This document shows positions 25,525 to 39,027 of a DNA stretch of 64,000 bases, one piece after another (the stretch's first letter is position 1; each line of letters begins with the position of its first letter). The stretch comes from Epiperipatus broadwayi. Taxonomy: Eukaryota; Onychophora; Udeonychophora; Euonychophora; Peripatidae. The stretch lies in NCBI GenBank assembly GCA_028023455.1, contig JAQFVV010000519.1:154501-218500 (forward strand), given 5' to 3'. The translations under genes and the position numbers were made by a program. Under the pieces are notes generated by a model. That model made no database searches. It was not told where the DNA came from and saw nothing but the letters and a program-made list of their open reading frames with translations.

Positions 25525-25720
25525 ATTTGCTTCCATATTTTCTTTGTTATCTGCCTTAATCATTTTCTTTGTTTTTACTGTTGTCATGATATTATTATTT
25601 GGGCGATTTTTTTTTGTTTATGAGGTCTTGGTGGTGTGTTGATATTTGCTTCCATATTTTTTTGTCATGTCTCTTCTCATTGTCTTTGTTTTATGCTACT
25701 ATCATGGTATTATCTTCTGG
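25525..25720 (+). repeat. Local direct duplication of about 80 bp
   Basis: The stretch starting tatttgcttccatattttct near 25526 recurs diverged from about 25646 (tatttgcttccatatttttt). Confidence 0.5.
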
Positions 25721-25899
25721 TTTTGTTGATTTCTACTAATCAAACATATCAGGGTCTTCTGGTTTGTGACTCATCTTTCTCTGCTATTATTACTGCAGGT
25801 TTGCTTCAGCTGCTTCCTCTGGAAATTAGATTTTCCAGCTTTTTGAAACTTTATTGCATATGTGATATATGTCTTTTTTATAAATCACATCTAACTTCA

Positions 25900-28200
25900 G
25901 TTTTTACAGTCTATATACATTTTGATATGAATTTAGTAATTTTCCCTTTCCTTAATGGTGTATGTTCATCAAATCTAAGTCATACTTTGTGACATTATTC
26001 ATTTTGTATTCTACTTTTAAATTCATATGCTAATCTCTAAAGAACAAAAGCGTTGATTCTGTTTTATTTTTTTTCCATTAATAATTGACCATTTTTCATT
26101 CACTGCTATGGGAATAGAATGCTAGTATAATAATATTTTATAAATTATTTGTTTCATTTTAGCAGAAGTTTTTGCTTTTAGTGCAAGTTTCTATTGACTG
26201 ATATCATTTTCTTTTAGTACATTACTCTTTAGATTGTAGGACAGTGAGTAGTACATATGCTTATTGCTCCAGACTTCCAAATATATTTCTTAAATTTGTC
26301 TAAAATAGACCCAGTGCCTTTATCCATAACTATCATTTTTGGGTTAACATGTTCAAAAAATATTTAATTTAGCTTATCAACAATTTTGTCTGCATCAATG
26401 TTTTTATGATGCAACAATTGAACCAATGGGAGTAAATATCAACACCATGTTCTGGATTTTTGACATGCAGTTAAAATTATATTTTTTTCTTAGCCAAACA
26501 TGCATTTTATTGTCACACTGTATATATTTTTTAATAAATAATTTCACATCTTTATTAATCTTAAACCTACAGATGTAGCTTCTAGCAAATGCTTTAGCAC
26601 ATACTCCTGTCAAATGCCTATTGTGCAATGTCTTGAGTAATTACTATGATATGAGGTGGGTGAATTGCAATATATTTTTGCATACAAACTGATTAAACAA
26701 ACATTACAAAAAGACAATGGCAAATTATGAAGTCATTAAATGGAATAATCTATATTAATCAACTTTATTAATAGTTGACCATCTGGATACATTATTATTT
26801 AATATTTAATAATTGTTAATAAAAATTTAGTTTGGTCTGGCATTTGTGAAAACACACCAGTCTTTTTTAAACTGTGTTTGTAGTCATAAGCGTAATAGAA
26901 TAAGATTCTATAGAGCATAAAATGACTGAGATGATAAGGATGGGCTTTTTATTTGCCAAAATATGTAACAATTGTTTATTATGAGTGATGACTGCCAAAT
27001 GATTGGCATATAAGTACTGACAGAATTTCTGAATTCCAAAAACTATAACCAAACCCTCTATATCAAGATGACTATAATTTCTCTCTGAATTAAATAACAT
27101 TCATCAGGTATATATCATGAGTCTTTCTCCTTTGTAGATATTGTATGTTAACACTGCACTAACTCTCAAATCTTACATATACGTAATGAAAGTTTTTATC
27201 AATAATGCATTAGTAAATTATGTGATATGAACAAAAACATTATTTTTAACAAAAATATTCTATTAGATAACTGACCATTCCCATTCCTAATTTTTTTTAG
27301 CAAGTTGAACTATGGATTGGGACATCTGCACATTCTTAGGAAATATTTTAAAGTAATTGATTAATACAAAAACATTAGTTCTTTTATGTTTTTCGTCTTG
27401 GCACATTTTATGGCTCTACCATTATCAGGCATTGGAGTTTTTTATTATGTGATAATATGTGACCCAAAATATTAAACTATTATTATATCCTGTATACATT
27501 TATCTATATTTAGTGTTTCACCAAATTATTCCTGTTTCTTACAAACCTAATTTATCTCATTCTGAGGATGTTTTTCAAATTAGCTGTACTCACTAGATCA
27601 TCAAAATAAGGGAATATTCCTTCTAATCTATTATGTAATGCACTTATCATGACCTTAAAAATGTTGGTGCCCATACTAATCAGGAATGCAAGATGGTTAT
27701 AATTAAATAACTCCAAATGGTTTGTATCAACAGCTTAGAGGAATTTTTACATTTAGGCAAAGTTCGGTAATTTATGTAACAAAGCTAAGATCTAAATACA
27801 TTAAGTACAGGTTATGAAATTTTACAAAAAAAAATTATTAACCGACATCTGGTAGTCATTACAAATTTGTACTTCATCATGTGGTTTGTTAACTATCAAT
27901 ATAAGAGTAGTTCAGTCTGAATTTTTAGTTAAACTCAGTATAGTATTGTAATTATAAATTTCAGTGCTTTATCTGTATAGAAATACAATAAACAAATATG
28001 CAGAATGTATAAAGCAATGCTTGAATAATGTTAAGCATAATATGTTTAGTGTGCTTTTGAGATAAAAAAAAGTCATAAACATAGCTCTGAATGAAATCCT
28101 TATTACACTATCTACTCTTTCAATCTGCACAAAGGGAACTTTTGTGCATTCCACATTACTGGGACTGATTTTTCTTTAATTTCCAATTGAACAGGTGTTA
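25900..28200 (-). pseudogene. Ty3/gypsy pol remnant (RT, RNase H, integrase)
   Basis: The minus strand, with many stops, gives the pol order of a Ty3/gypsy element. An RT start lies near 27840-28200 (VNKPHDEVQICNDYQ, like the gypsy KPDG.VRICGDYK block). RT core at about 27560-27730 has FPYFDDLVSTANL, with the FDD version of the catalytic YxDD. RNase H at 26867-27100 has NYSHLDIEGLVIVFGIQKF. The integrase zinc region at 26404-26628 has HNRHLTGVCAKAFARSY and IQCD, and the integrase core near 26270-26370 has NPKMIVMDKGTGS. The wording is closest to Mag-type families. The copy is heavily decayed. Confidence 0.8.
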
Positions 28201-28517
28201 TTTTTATTTTCCCTCTTCAATTATGTATTAAATAGATACAAAAATTTATTTTGGATATTATTTTCAATTTTAAATGTTTATAGCATTGTCACTTATTCCA
28301 GGTGTTTTAAAGCAATCCCAGCATATTCATAGATTTACCTTTATAGAAACTATGTACCAGAATAACTTATGGCTCTTTGCATTTAATTTTACTTGCATTT
28401 TAATATTTCTCATTATATCCACATTATTGCTATTTAAATAATAATCTCCAAAGTTAGTTATTTTCAATTTTTGGAACTATACCTATTAACTACTGTATAT
28501 TTCCACTCTTTTAAAGA

Positions 28518-28542
28518 TATTATTGATCTATCTGGTCATTGT

Positions 28543-28580
<38 letters not shown>

Positions 28581-28606
28581 ACAATGACCAGATAGATCAA
28601 TAATAT
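28518..28606. repeat. Perfect palindrome centred on a (TA)n run
   Basis: The left arm holds ttgatctatctggtcattgt and the right arm is its exact complement, joined by a TA run. A further TA run follows to about 28626. Confidence 0.85.
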
Positions 28607-28969
28607 ATATATATATATATATATATTAAAACATTTGCCTTCACTTAATATTGGAATTTTTCAGAAGTTCTGCCTCATTGCAATTAATATTTATGATTTT
28701 AAAATTGTCTTTGTATTTTTTTCTCATTTTGAGTTCATAGTTGGGGCTTTAGACTGCAATTTATTCTGTTTAATTATGTAACAATTACAAGTTCTGTAGC
28801 CTGGTTTACTAAAGAGATAACAGTTTGATTTATTATTGTTTACACTAACACTACATTTTAAAACAAATTCTTATGTTCAAAAGTTTTGAATGACATGATA
28901 TTGATTTACAGTTGTGTTGATATTTAAATGCATTTTGGCATAATTAAGCACCAACTCAAGTGTGAGAGC

Positions 28970-29420
28970 TCTTTTAAAGGACTACTTATAGGAAAACTCG
29001 ACATCTGAAAGTGGTTGTTCTCTAAATTTAATTTTAGGCTTGCCTAAAAGAAAGTGTTCTAAAAGGAACTCTTCCATAAATGTATCATAGACACAATCTT
29101 ATGCTAAAACTCTGAGAACCATATTGTATTCTTTGGAACATTCTCCTTTTACCTGATGCTAATGTTCTGAAATATACCCTTGTAATATGTTTAGGAATAG
29201 TTTTCTCTTTCCAAAAATGATTTGCAACTTCTATTACTTTTGATCCAATAAATCTAAAAAAACATTACAACTTTTATATGATCTTCTTTAATATTCTTAA
29301 TTAGTAAAAAGAGCCATTCTACATGTTCAATAGATAATGACTCATTAGCAGCATTCTCATGATCAAAATCCCCAATGGCATATGCATTATTGAAGCCATG
29401 ATTAATAATAAGTATAAAAT
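28970..29420 (-). pseudogene. Possible gag remnant of the decayed gypsy element
   Basis: A minus-strand open piece reads YDTFMEEFLLEHFLLGKPKI, a leucine-rich pattern like the capsid region of gypsy Gag. It lies upstream of the pol remnant in the right orientation. The surrounding sequence is broken by stops. A weak call made mainly from position. Confidence 0.35.
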
Positions 29421-29974
29421 TGAAATTATCTAGCCAAGTGAACTATACAATTAAAGAAAGAGCCATTTTAGTTGATTCAAATAAACATTTATTCAATTAA
29501 TGACATAAATAAAACATTTTTTATAATGTGCAATATGTTGATTGACGATAACAACAATACAAGATAATTTAAATAATTTTATTTAGGCTAAACAAGGTTA
29601 CATTATCTCAAAACATAAATAGATCACTATGCATTACAATTGCATATTAGATGAATCTGGTATTAGTCCAAATGGTTTGAAGTTGATTGATGTTAATATA
29701 GTCCTTGTGATATAAAGTTCATAGGTGTATGGGATAGCTTCCATGTCTCCTCACAAATAAATTTTGATGATAGAAGTTTATCTCTTTGTTTTATCTTTTG
29801 CAGTGATTGTATAAAGCACAATCTTTCATCAGAAAGAGACTGTGAATACATTTACTTGCACCTCACATATCAGATTAAATGTAATGAAAATTGACATTCT
29901 AATGAGGGTAAATTGTTTTAATGCAGTCTTGTAATGATATAATGAGGTCATAGTCTACCTTTATGTTCAGATGG

Positions 29975-30140
29975 AACAATATGTTATTGTTCCAAGTCTA
30001 TTACACAAATTGATGATATGATGGTACGTCTCATGTTCTCTTCTGCAATTTGAGCATACTAGGACAACTTTGATGATATGCCATTTAAGTACAGGAACCA
30101 CAAAGTAGGTATGGCATCCAGGATTATTTTAATGATAAAG
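29975..30140 (-). pseudogene. LINE C-terminal zinc finger
   Basis: The minus strand reads YFVVPVLKWHIIKVVLVCSN, then CRREHETYHHIINLCN. The CxxC...H...C spacing with an ET-HII-C core is that of the zinc finger after RT in several LINE clades. Confidence 0.6.
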
Positions 30141-30585
30141 TTCAAATATTTGAGTTCTAGAACCCAATATTTGAAGAACATTGTTATTTTATAATTGTTT
30201 AAGCCCTATTTTGTATTTTGTAAATTTTGATCTGCGTTCATTAATTTCTGAGTACTCCAAATATTTATTTTGTTGGCAATGATATCTGGTATAATGTTGA
30301 CATACTGCTGGATGTTTTGTGCTATTTTATATAGCCAGCTACTTTTCTTTGGAAGTGATGTGTCAATTGGCTGTATTAATTTAATTATGTGATTATACCT
30401 GTATTTAATGCCCAAGTTGTAAAGGAGAGTATGAGTTTTTGTAGAGGTAGGTCTGGAAGAGCATGAAGAGAGATGCCATTAAATCAGCAATGCTGTTGCA
30501 TTCTGCTTATGATTATGGCTACTGTTTTATTTCTCCAGATTAGCCTGGCACAGAACCTAATTATTTTTAAATGAAGACATTTGGG

Positions 30586-31850
30586 TTAGATATTATAGGT
30601 AATTAGTAGGAAATCCTGGTCATAATCTTCATATTCAGCAGGAATACATTTCCTTGTAGGGATAGGTAGACTCCTCTCAGAGTTTGTTATTTTTTCTGTA
30701 GAGTATATAATGATGTCCTGGAGTTTCTTTGACATTGCTGTCTGTAACTTATATATGGGAAAGCCCAAGAATTTCTGGGGGTCAGCATGACAGCTTGGTG
30801 ATATTCTTTTTCCAGTCAGAATACACCAGGTCAATGATTTCCTGGTATTAATTTTTGAGTCCAGAAGCATTAGAAAATGTATAATAATTTGGTATAACTG
30901 GAACAAGTATTTCTTGGATGTAAGGATAACTAGAACATCATCCATATATGTTATGGTTTCAATATATCTATTTAGATCAGGAACATTGGCACCATATAGT
31001 TGATCCTCAATATTTTTGATGAGAGGATTTATGGAAATTGTAAAAAGGGCACTGAGAGATGATCCTTGTGAGACCAACAATGTAGGGCTGAATCCTTTGG
31101 TGATTGACCCATTCATTGAGATATGAATCTCTCTGTTGAGGAGTAGGTTCTCTAAAATTTGTACTATCTCAGATGATAAGAAAGTTACTGTTAACACTAA
31201 CTGAAATAATTATAGAAAATATACAAACCATTATACAATTACAAACATCCAGTAATGCCCTCTGTTTAAAGATCTACATCTCAATAATAGCAAACCTTAA
31301 AATGATAAGGTTTGCTATTATTGAGATGTAGATCTTTAAACAGAGGGCATTACTGGATGTTTGTAATTGTATAATGGTTTGTATATTATCTCAGATGATA
31401 TATAAATATCTGTGAGTATTCCTAGCAATATTTGAGTGTTGACAGAGTCAAATGCGTCTGATATATCTAGTTATACAGCTATGAGTCTAAACTGCCTATG
31501 AGACCTAATATGGTCAAGTAGTATCCTAGTCTCACCCACACCTGTCAGAGCAGATGATTTTTTTTATATTGCAATGATGCTAAGTGGTTGAGAATTATTG
31601 GTTGAATTTTGTCTTTTATGACACCCTCCATTATCTTGATAAGGAGAGGGGACATAGAGATGGGACGAATGTTGGAAATTTGAGTAGGATTCCAATTCTT
31701 CTTCATGAAGGGTACCAGTGCAATAGGATATAGGTTTTTAATTCTTTTTTCTTCAGCCAGGTGGTTAATCATTCCCATAATTATGGGGACCAAGAAATTG
31801 CAGGGATGATCTAGAAGAAACTTTTGGATTCCATGCATCTTTTGGTGCAT
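30586..31850 (-). pseudogene. LINE reverse transcriptase, interrupted by a hairpin insertion
   Basis: The N-terminal part (31850-31545) holds ISNIRPISMSPLLIKIMEGV, the typical NYRPISLL block. After a stop-containing stretch, LDISDAFDSVN is RT motif A (about 31460). The frame is then split by an insertion at 31179-31386. It resumes with SSEIVQILENLLLNREIHIS, then VSQGSSLSALFTISINPL (motif B) and YMDDVLVI (motif C, catalytic YxDD). Further down, 30415-30206 is an open but featureless stretch, followed by the C-terminal zinc finger CSNC...H...C near 30040. Confidence 0.85.
31165..31400. mobile_element. Hairpin insertion with 14-bp target duplication in the LINE RT
   Basis: Arms 31218-31299 and 31306-31387 are perfect inverted copies of about 82 bp with a 6-base loop. 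The 14-mer tatctcagatgata stands at 31165-31178 and again at 31387-31400, as a target-site duplication would. The insertion splits the LINE RT frame at ISSEIVQ. Confidence 0.85.
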
Positions 31851-32159
31851 GGGATCTAAAAGAGATGACAGTTTTTGTTATAGGTCTTCTTCAGTTATTC
31901 CAGGCTTAGCTGCTGTACACCAATCATCAGTGGCACCATTTTCGAATGAAGGGCATGATTGAAGATAATTTTTGAAATGGAGTCTGATTACTTCAAGCAT
32001 GTGATATCCAGTAATTTTATATCCATTATGATTTAAGTAGGAGAGAGTGCATTGTTTTCTTTTTGCTCCCAGTGCACATCTTAGATAGCTCTTGGTCCAC
32101 CAGCGTTCTCCTAAGAGAAATATTTTGGATCTCTTTACTGCAATATACTCCACCAGGGT

Positions 32160-32690
32160 TTTCTGCTTGGATTTATATTGAGATTTTAAGTAGAGTATAT
32201 TTTCAATATCCTCAGAATGATTGGAACATTGATTAATCTATTTATTTAGGTCATCTAACTGTTCCATGTGAGTTGTATGACCTTTCATTCTCTGAGCAAA
32301 CTGTTGAATAATGCTCTGTAAAATTTCGACGAAAGCCAACCAGGCTTTTTCTGAAGGCTGCAATTAGATGTTTATTTTGTTAAAGAGGATGTATGCCTCT
32401 CAAGGTATTGCTTCTGTAATTGTGACTTTAGTTATCATTCTTATGGATTTATCTTGTCTGATGTTCAATCCATTTTCGACATCTATCAGTATCACTAGAG
32501 CAAGATGGTCTGTGAATGCCACATTTTGTAATGTGATCTCCAAGCTATAATGTAATTCAGATGTGTAAAAAAGAAAATAAATCAGTGACTGTTATCTTCT
32601 GGTATAATAAGAGAAAACTCCAAAAGGAAAGAAGCCTCCTCCACTGATAAATCCACAATTTAGTAAGTGAATGTAATTTGATACCATAAT
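32160..32690 (-). other. LINE linker region, unreadable
   Basis: Sequence between the endonuclease and RT domains of the decayed LINE. No domain was recognised. Confidence 0.4.
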
Positions 32691-33120
32691 TGAGTATGTG
32701 GTGTTGAAGTCACCTAGGAGGATGGTTGGCCAATTGTTACTTGCTGTTATTATGTTAACTGCATTTATAACCCTGATGTACGTAGTATAATTTTTGGATG
32801 TGTAAATATAAATAGCATTAACCTTTGATTTATGTATGTGAAATTACCTGCTATTATATGGTTGACATTATAAATGATGTTAAAATTATTTGGAGTCAGT
32901 TGGGTGTTTATAATAATGACAACCCCTCCGGATGCTGTATAATTAGAAGACAGTTTTGTATACCCAAGCTCATTAAGCTCTTCCAAAATATTGTGACTGG
33001 AGTTTGAGTGAAACTTGGTCTCACCAAGAAAAAGGATGTGTGGAGAGTTTGATTGGAACCAACGCCTAATGGCATGTATTCTAGAAGAGAAATTTAATCC
33101 CCTAAGGTTTATGCCACAAT
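32690..33120 (-). pseudogene. LINE endonuclease domain
   Basis: The minus-strand reading begins INLRGLNFSSRIHAIRRWF, then HILFLGETKFHSN, the LQETK-type active-site block of APE endonucleases. It continues with LGYTKLSSNYTASGGVVII and, near 32720, PTILLGDFNTTYS, the conserved GDFN block. This enzyme nicks target DNA to prime reverse transcription. The reading shifts frame between blocks and is not functional. Confidence 0.8.
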
Positions 33121-33899
33121 TTTACATCTCATAGTGATTATTGACTGATAAGCCACAATCATCTACCACAGGCTGGTTTTGGCATGAAATTTTATTTTTA
33201 CTTATACATGTTTGGATTGGATCTTGTGAGTCATGGTCATTGTAGAAAGGATGGATGAAATATATTGCTTCAGAGGCTGAAGCATTTTTAGAATTATCTG
33301 ATTCTTGGTTATTTTCTATTGCTGACTTCTTTCACTTTTTTCCTACTGTTTGGGCTTTATGGTCTGTGTTGGCATGCTTATATGGGTCCTGTACTTGTGA
33401 TTTTCTGGGCATATATTCTAATTTGAAATCATTATATGAACTGTCCTTTGGGATTGCTGATGATTTCCTGTTTTATTTACTAAGTTTGGAGTTGAAATGT
33501 CCATTTCAATTTCATCATCTGTATATAGTGGTTTGTTAACTCATCGTGCACTGTTTGTACTCTGATTCAGTTCTGTTGTCTGACTTAGTTTGTCAGACAG
33601 TTTTTTTCTTATGTTTGTATTTTGCAGTTGAGTTAGGTGTTTTGAAGCTTGAAAATGAAGAATCTTAGTATTCATATTCGAAGTTTTACATAGTGGTATA
33701 CTTGGTACTATGGCATAGCCTGTTCCAGCTTGAACATCATTAAAATTATCTGGTTTAGCTGTGTTATGGCTAATATTTGAATTATAGTAGATATTTTTAT
33801 TCTTTTGCTTTGGATTGATTGCAGAAGATTGAGGTGTTTTTTGGTAGTAATTCTTAGTTTTTTTGGACTACTCTGTATTGATGTACTTTTTTATTCATT

Positions 33900-34070
33900 C
33901 CTTGGGATGTACCTGTTGGCATTGTTGGTTGATTGCTTTGACTTTCAGCTTCTGTGATCTGGTAGGTGTGTTGTTTACTACATTTATGGAATCAGTACTT
34001 TTATTGCCACATAGGGAACATGTCCTTGATCAACAGTCTTTGATGAGGTGTGTTCATTGACTAGTTATTT
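33900..34070 (-). pseudogene. LINE ORF1-like zinc knuckles
   Basis: The minus strand reads THLIKDC, stop, SRTCSLCGN, as in CCHC zinc knuckles of LINE ORF1 proteins. The rest of ORF1 (33130-33900) is too decayed to read. Confidence 0.5.
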
Positions 34071-34109
34071 TAACACACAAAAAATCCCTATTTATTCAAA
34101 CCAAAGGCA

Positions 34110-34430
34110 TATACAAATAATAAGATGGATGATGTTGTTTATCACTTAAAATTCATTTTGAAACATATGGAGATCGATTTTTCTGATTCCTACGCTGACT
34201 TGCCATGAATATAATATATGACATAGTGAGTATCAGAAGCGACAATGTGTAAAAGGAGCATGAATCTCTGATTTGCTTTTCTTTTTGTCACTTTAAAATA
34301 TTTATTTCGTTTGTTTGTGTAGTAATTTTATCACAGGGTGAGGATGAAAGATAAGATTATTAATTTATTGTAAAGTTTCTGGAAAAGTCAGTTCCATTAT
34401 ATAAAAATAATATTTAATCAAAGTGTAGTT
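34110..34430. repeat. Candidate gypsy LTR part, right side
   Basis: Diverged direct match of 25105-25440; shared stretches include cagaagcg and ttattgtaaagtt. With 29420-29545 it may form the right LTR, split by the LINE. Confidence 0.4.
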
Positions 34431-34439
34431 GTAGTTGTA

Positions 34440-36260
34440 TATTGAATGAATTTTGTATTTTTTTTTATTATGATAATTGTGGAGGTTTTCTTTAATGTCA
34501 CCATTCTTTTGGGTACGTCTGGAACAAATTACAAGATTATGGTTTAAAATCTAGAAAGAGTATATTATTTTTTTATCTTTTAAAAACTACTCGTTTTATT
34601 TTGCTAACTAAAAATATTTTGGATTTAGAATGACATCAGTTTTAATTTGACTGATAAGTTTTAATTCAAAATTAATTAATTGAAAATTTCAACTAATATA
34701 AGATACAATTTATAAATTAATTATTAATAGTAAATTATATGACCAAAATTTACTTTTATATTTATGCTGAATGAAATATATATATTGTTGACCTGCACTA
34801 TATCTTTTTACATTTGTGAAAATTTTTTTAGCTTGGATATGTCTGCAACAAATCAAGATATTACGATTTGTAATAAAGCAAATCCTCTACAGTAAATGTT
34901 TACAATTATATTAAATAACTTTGATAATGTAAAGTTAATTGTTAATTTTATAATGCATGCGATCTTTTTTTTTTCTTTCAAAGTAATTTGCAATTATGGG
35001 TCACTGATTTTACATTTACAATGACCATATTTTTTGCTACAATCAAGTAGCAACAATAAAAATGTGAACCCATAAATGAGAGGGAATCTTCAGTTCAAAC
35101 TAATATAAATGTTTTAAAATATAATATGAATTTATATGGTTGTTGTTTGGCATCAAAATAGAATTGTAATTATTCATTGCACTAAATGAAGGTTTTTTTT
35201 CCCCTTTCTTTTGTAGTCGTTAAACTTTATAATATGTCTTGAATGAATATATTGATTGTCTTGCAAAGACTTTGTATAAAAATTAAATAAGATGTTGCAT
35301 ATTAATAATATTCTAATTTTATAATCAAAATACAGTATATTGATATATTATAATATATAATGTGTATCATGAATAAACTTTGTATTGTATATTTTCATCA
35401 TGAACGCCGCTATTTTTATTTTGGAAGTCACTATGCTATAATCTTATTAGCATTACAAGATGATCTCCATAAAATTAAAAAAACTATTTTTATCATTGTT
35501 ACAGTGAATAATCTATTGTAAAACAAAATAGTGAATACAAGTTGATATGATTACTTTAATGATACAACCTTATGTGAGGTATAAGTGGAATGTCAATATT
35601 TTTTTTCTTTATATGTTATCATATGCTGTTGGAAGTGTATTCACGTTTGGTTGTTTAAAAGCAATTTAGCTTTTAATATTGTAAGACATGACCTACTTCT
35701 TATAGGGTAAGTGATAGAGAGCATACATTTAAATTTATAATGTAATATTTTACAGTTTACATTAAAAAATGTTAAAACAAAATTGCTTATATGCTGATTT
35801 TTAAGATTAAGTCCAGTATGTAAACATGCTTTGCTATTTTATTCAAATATGAAATACTAATAATGAAATTAACATTTTCATTAATAATATGTTCACTAAA
35901 CTGATTTTATCCTCAACATAATTGTGTTTTTAAGAACAAACTCAGTAGAGATACACATGTTTATAAAAATATTAAAGAAATAAAAAAAAAATAAAAGACT
36001 GAGAAATGATATAAAAATTTAAATGAAATACTTACAGCAAACAACAACAATCACAACAACAACAACAACAATAAAAGTTATAACAACAACAAAAATAATA
36101 AAAATAATAATTGTTATTATTATTTTATTTAATTGCATCTTCCATACACTTTGAAATATACATACCACTTACAGCCAGATAATGTATATATATATATATA
36201 CAGTCGAGCTAAAATGATAGTGTAATAATAGTATAATAAACATGAAATTAGTATTTCCTA
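34440..36260. other. No gene recognised; intron sequence
   Basis: AT-rich, with CAA/AAT-rich simple sequence near 36030-36120 and a short TA run near 36185-36200. Confidence 0.4.
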
Positions 36261-36263
36261 TTA

Positions 36264-37232
36264 CACCTGGATCTCATTTTACATGATAGATAGGTTCCTC
36301 AGAAAACATGTGCAAAAAAATCACACAAAAATAGATGTAACTTATCTTGAAAAAGGGGGGATACGAACTGTGATTTTTCAAAAATCGCATAAAAGCAAAG
36401 CACCAACATAAAATTACTTTCAAATTTGCACAAAAAAAAAAAAAATAAGGAAATAAAATATGACTAATAAAAAATTTCAAATTTGAAAAAAATTGATACA
36501 AGACAAACTTTTTTTAACTATAATATTTAATTTTATTCAAAACAATATGTATTTTTATGCATAATATACAGTACAGTAATTTACATTTTTATACACATTT
36601 TAATTATTATCACTATTTGTTGATAAACAGGTCTGTTTGCAAACTGGTAAAAAATCAGATTCTTCACAACAGGAAATACAACTAGTGCCAACTTCACTCT
36701 CATGTTGTGTTAATGGTTTTCTAGTGACAATGTAATTAGTAATTAATCTTTGTAATTTTTAAATTGTTAATTACAATTAAAAATCAGATTTTAATTTTTA
36801 ATTGTCAAGTTTAATTGTGCCCACTCTATTACTCACCTTTTAAAATAAACTTGCAGCCACTAAATGATTAATAATTGATTTGGTTTTTTTCTAAAAAAGC
36901 AAAGAAAAATGATTAGCACGCACTATGTTTGAACAAATTTACATTATAATCTTGTAAAATTTAATGTGTGTATACATAAAATGTGAAAATCATGATTTTA
37001 ATTTCATTATTGCATAAAATCTTACTATTATAAAGCACTGAAAATATTGAAATTACTAAGATGAAAGTTGAATTCCAATAATGTGCTATTACTTTCAATA
37101 TGATATAAGTGCACAAAATTTATTATTTAAAGTAATAGCACGTTATCGGAGTTTGACTTCTGAAGAAACATGAATCATGTAACTTCAAAATCGCGTTAAA
37201 TAAATCTGCATAAAACGAGACCCAGGTGTATA
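36264..37232. mobile_element. pogo/Tigger-like non-autonomous element with inverted ends
   Basis: The left end at 36264 (tacacctggatctcatttta) is the inverted match of the right end at 37213-37232 (taaaacgagacccaggtgta). Flanking TA dinucleotides would fit the target preference of Tc1/mariner-pogo elements. The interior of about 0.93 kb has no transposase. The right end also matches 13836-13988. Confidence 0.55.
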
Positions 37233-37234
37233 TA

Positions 37235-38526
37235 GATTTTGTTATATTTATAAATTTATCTTTACCTAAAGGTAAAATAAATATATCTAATTTATTATCA
37301 ATAGTATTATATAACATGCTTATTTTTTGTAAAATAAAATGTTCTAAATATAAAGTTTTAGTAGCTGATATTTTTATTTTGTCATGATATCTCATGTTTC
37401 TTATAAATTATTTAAATTATAAGATAGTAAAATATTATTTAATTATTAATGAACTGGGGTTTACAATTGCTATGGATTAACTTGATATTCAAACTAAATG
37501 ATTATAATATTTGCTTTCCCTCACATACTGTTAGATGTAATAAATTTGAACCTTCTCAATTTATTTTACAATTAAGAAAATTAATTATAAAATAATTCTT
37601 TTTATAACAATGTGCTAGTAACTTATACATAAATTAGCTGAACTAAATATGCTTTAACTATATGCTTTTAACTTTAAGATATTTTCTAGCATTGCTTACT
37701 CTTGCATATACTAAACTACTATTCAAGTGTTTAAGAATCGGTACTGAGATCGAACATTCTTTCATTTGTACATACACAAATCATATATCAGAATCTCTAC
37801 AGTAACAACACTTTCACTTGCTTACCATTACAGTGAAGTTCTTAGCTGGATATAGATTAGAACCTATGATATGCATTGTTTATCACTGTTATTCCACATA
37901 TTTTATTTTTCAAATTCACTATTTTAAAATTTTAACATAATTCTCAGCTCTGATTATTTATCTAAACATTTAAATAATATAATACCTCAGCACAACAGAT
38001 CATACATTCCAATTCACATTCATCTAGAAACATCAAATTAATTTTGCGACCCTATAAACAACATTCATAATGTATTCTATTCTGTGATGTAAATAATGTA
38101 CACCCATAAAAAAACGATGTCAGCATCAACATGAAGGTTTGCAAAGACCCGAATAAAAGAAAAATACATTTTTATTAAGACTATGGTATACTAGAATTCA
38201 TAGTTAGTCATACAAGGATAAATCAGTATGCACAACATACTCTGACGATCAATAAAGAAATCATATTACGGTGTATAAAATAACAAAGTGGGAAACTCAT
38301 CCACTATTCCTAAATACTTCATAAATTTTACTAAATATTTTAGTGAGAGAGCTAAGCTACAACTTCACTAGCCAGGTGGTGATTCTTTAACCAACCACAT
38401 AAACAAGGGTCTCATACCAATTTGCACACATATGACAATTTACTTACAATCTACCTTCGGTAAATATTGTACTGACACATGAGCCAACAATTTTCTAAGC
38501 ATAAATCCGTTTGCATTTAACTTATT
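37235..38526. other. No gene recognised; intron sequence
   Basis: AT-rich, no supported ORF or repeat. Confidence 0.4.
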
Positions 38527-38532
38527 TTAATT

Positions 38533-38751
<219 letters not shown>

Positions 38752-39027
38752 TGTGTTTGTATAGAATATAAGCAAGAAAGTGAAACTGCAAATGTAAATA
38801 ATGATGATAGTAATATTGGTGAGATTCTAGATTCTTCATTAAGAGTGAGGAAAAAGTGTGCCTTAAGATAAATAATACAAAAGTAAAAGAAAAAAGGGAA
38901 TGATATACAAATGCATGCAGTTAAAGCTTTAGAAAAAAATATAGACAAACACACACCAAAAATGTTGATGGGAAGCAATATTATGAAGAGCTTATGTTTG
39001 ATGACACAGGAGAATGGTATCGAATGG

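Larger units (their letters stand above)
29880..34075 (-). mobile_element. APE-type non-LTR retrotransposon (LINE), decayed
   Basis: The minus strand shows, in order, zinc knuckles of an ORF1-like protein (about 34060-33950), an apurinic-type endonuclease (about 33120-32690), reverse transcriptase (31850-30586) and a C-terminal zinc finger (about 30140-29975). The length of about 4.2 kb and this order suit R1/jockey/CR1-like clades; the clade is not resolved. Stops and shifts throughout show it is dead. Blocks with similarity to the sequence left of the gypsy element flank it, which suggests insertion into an LTR. Confidence 0.85.
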
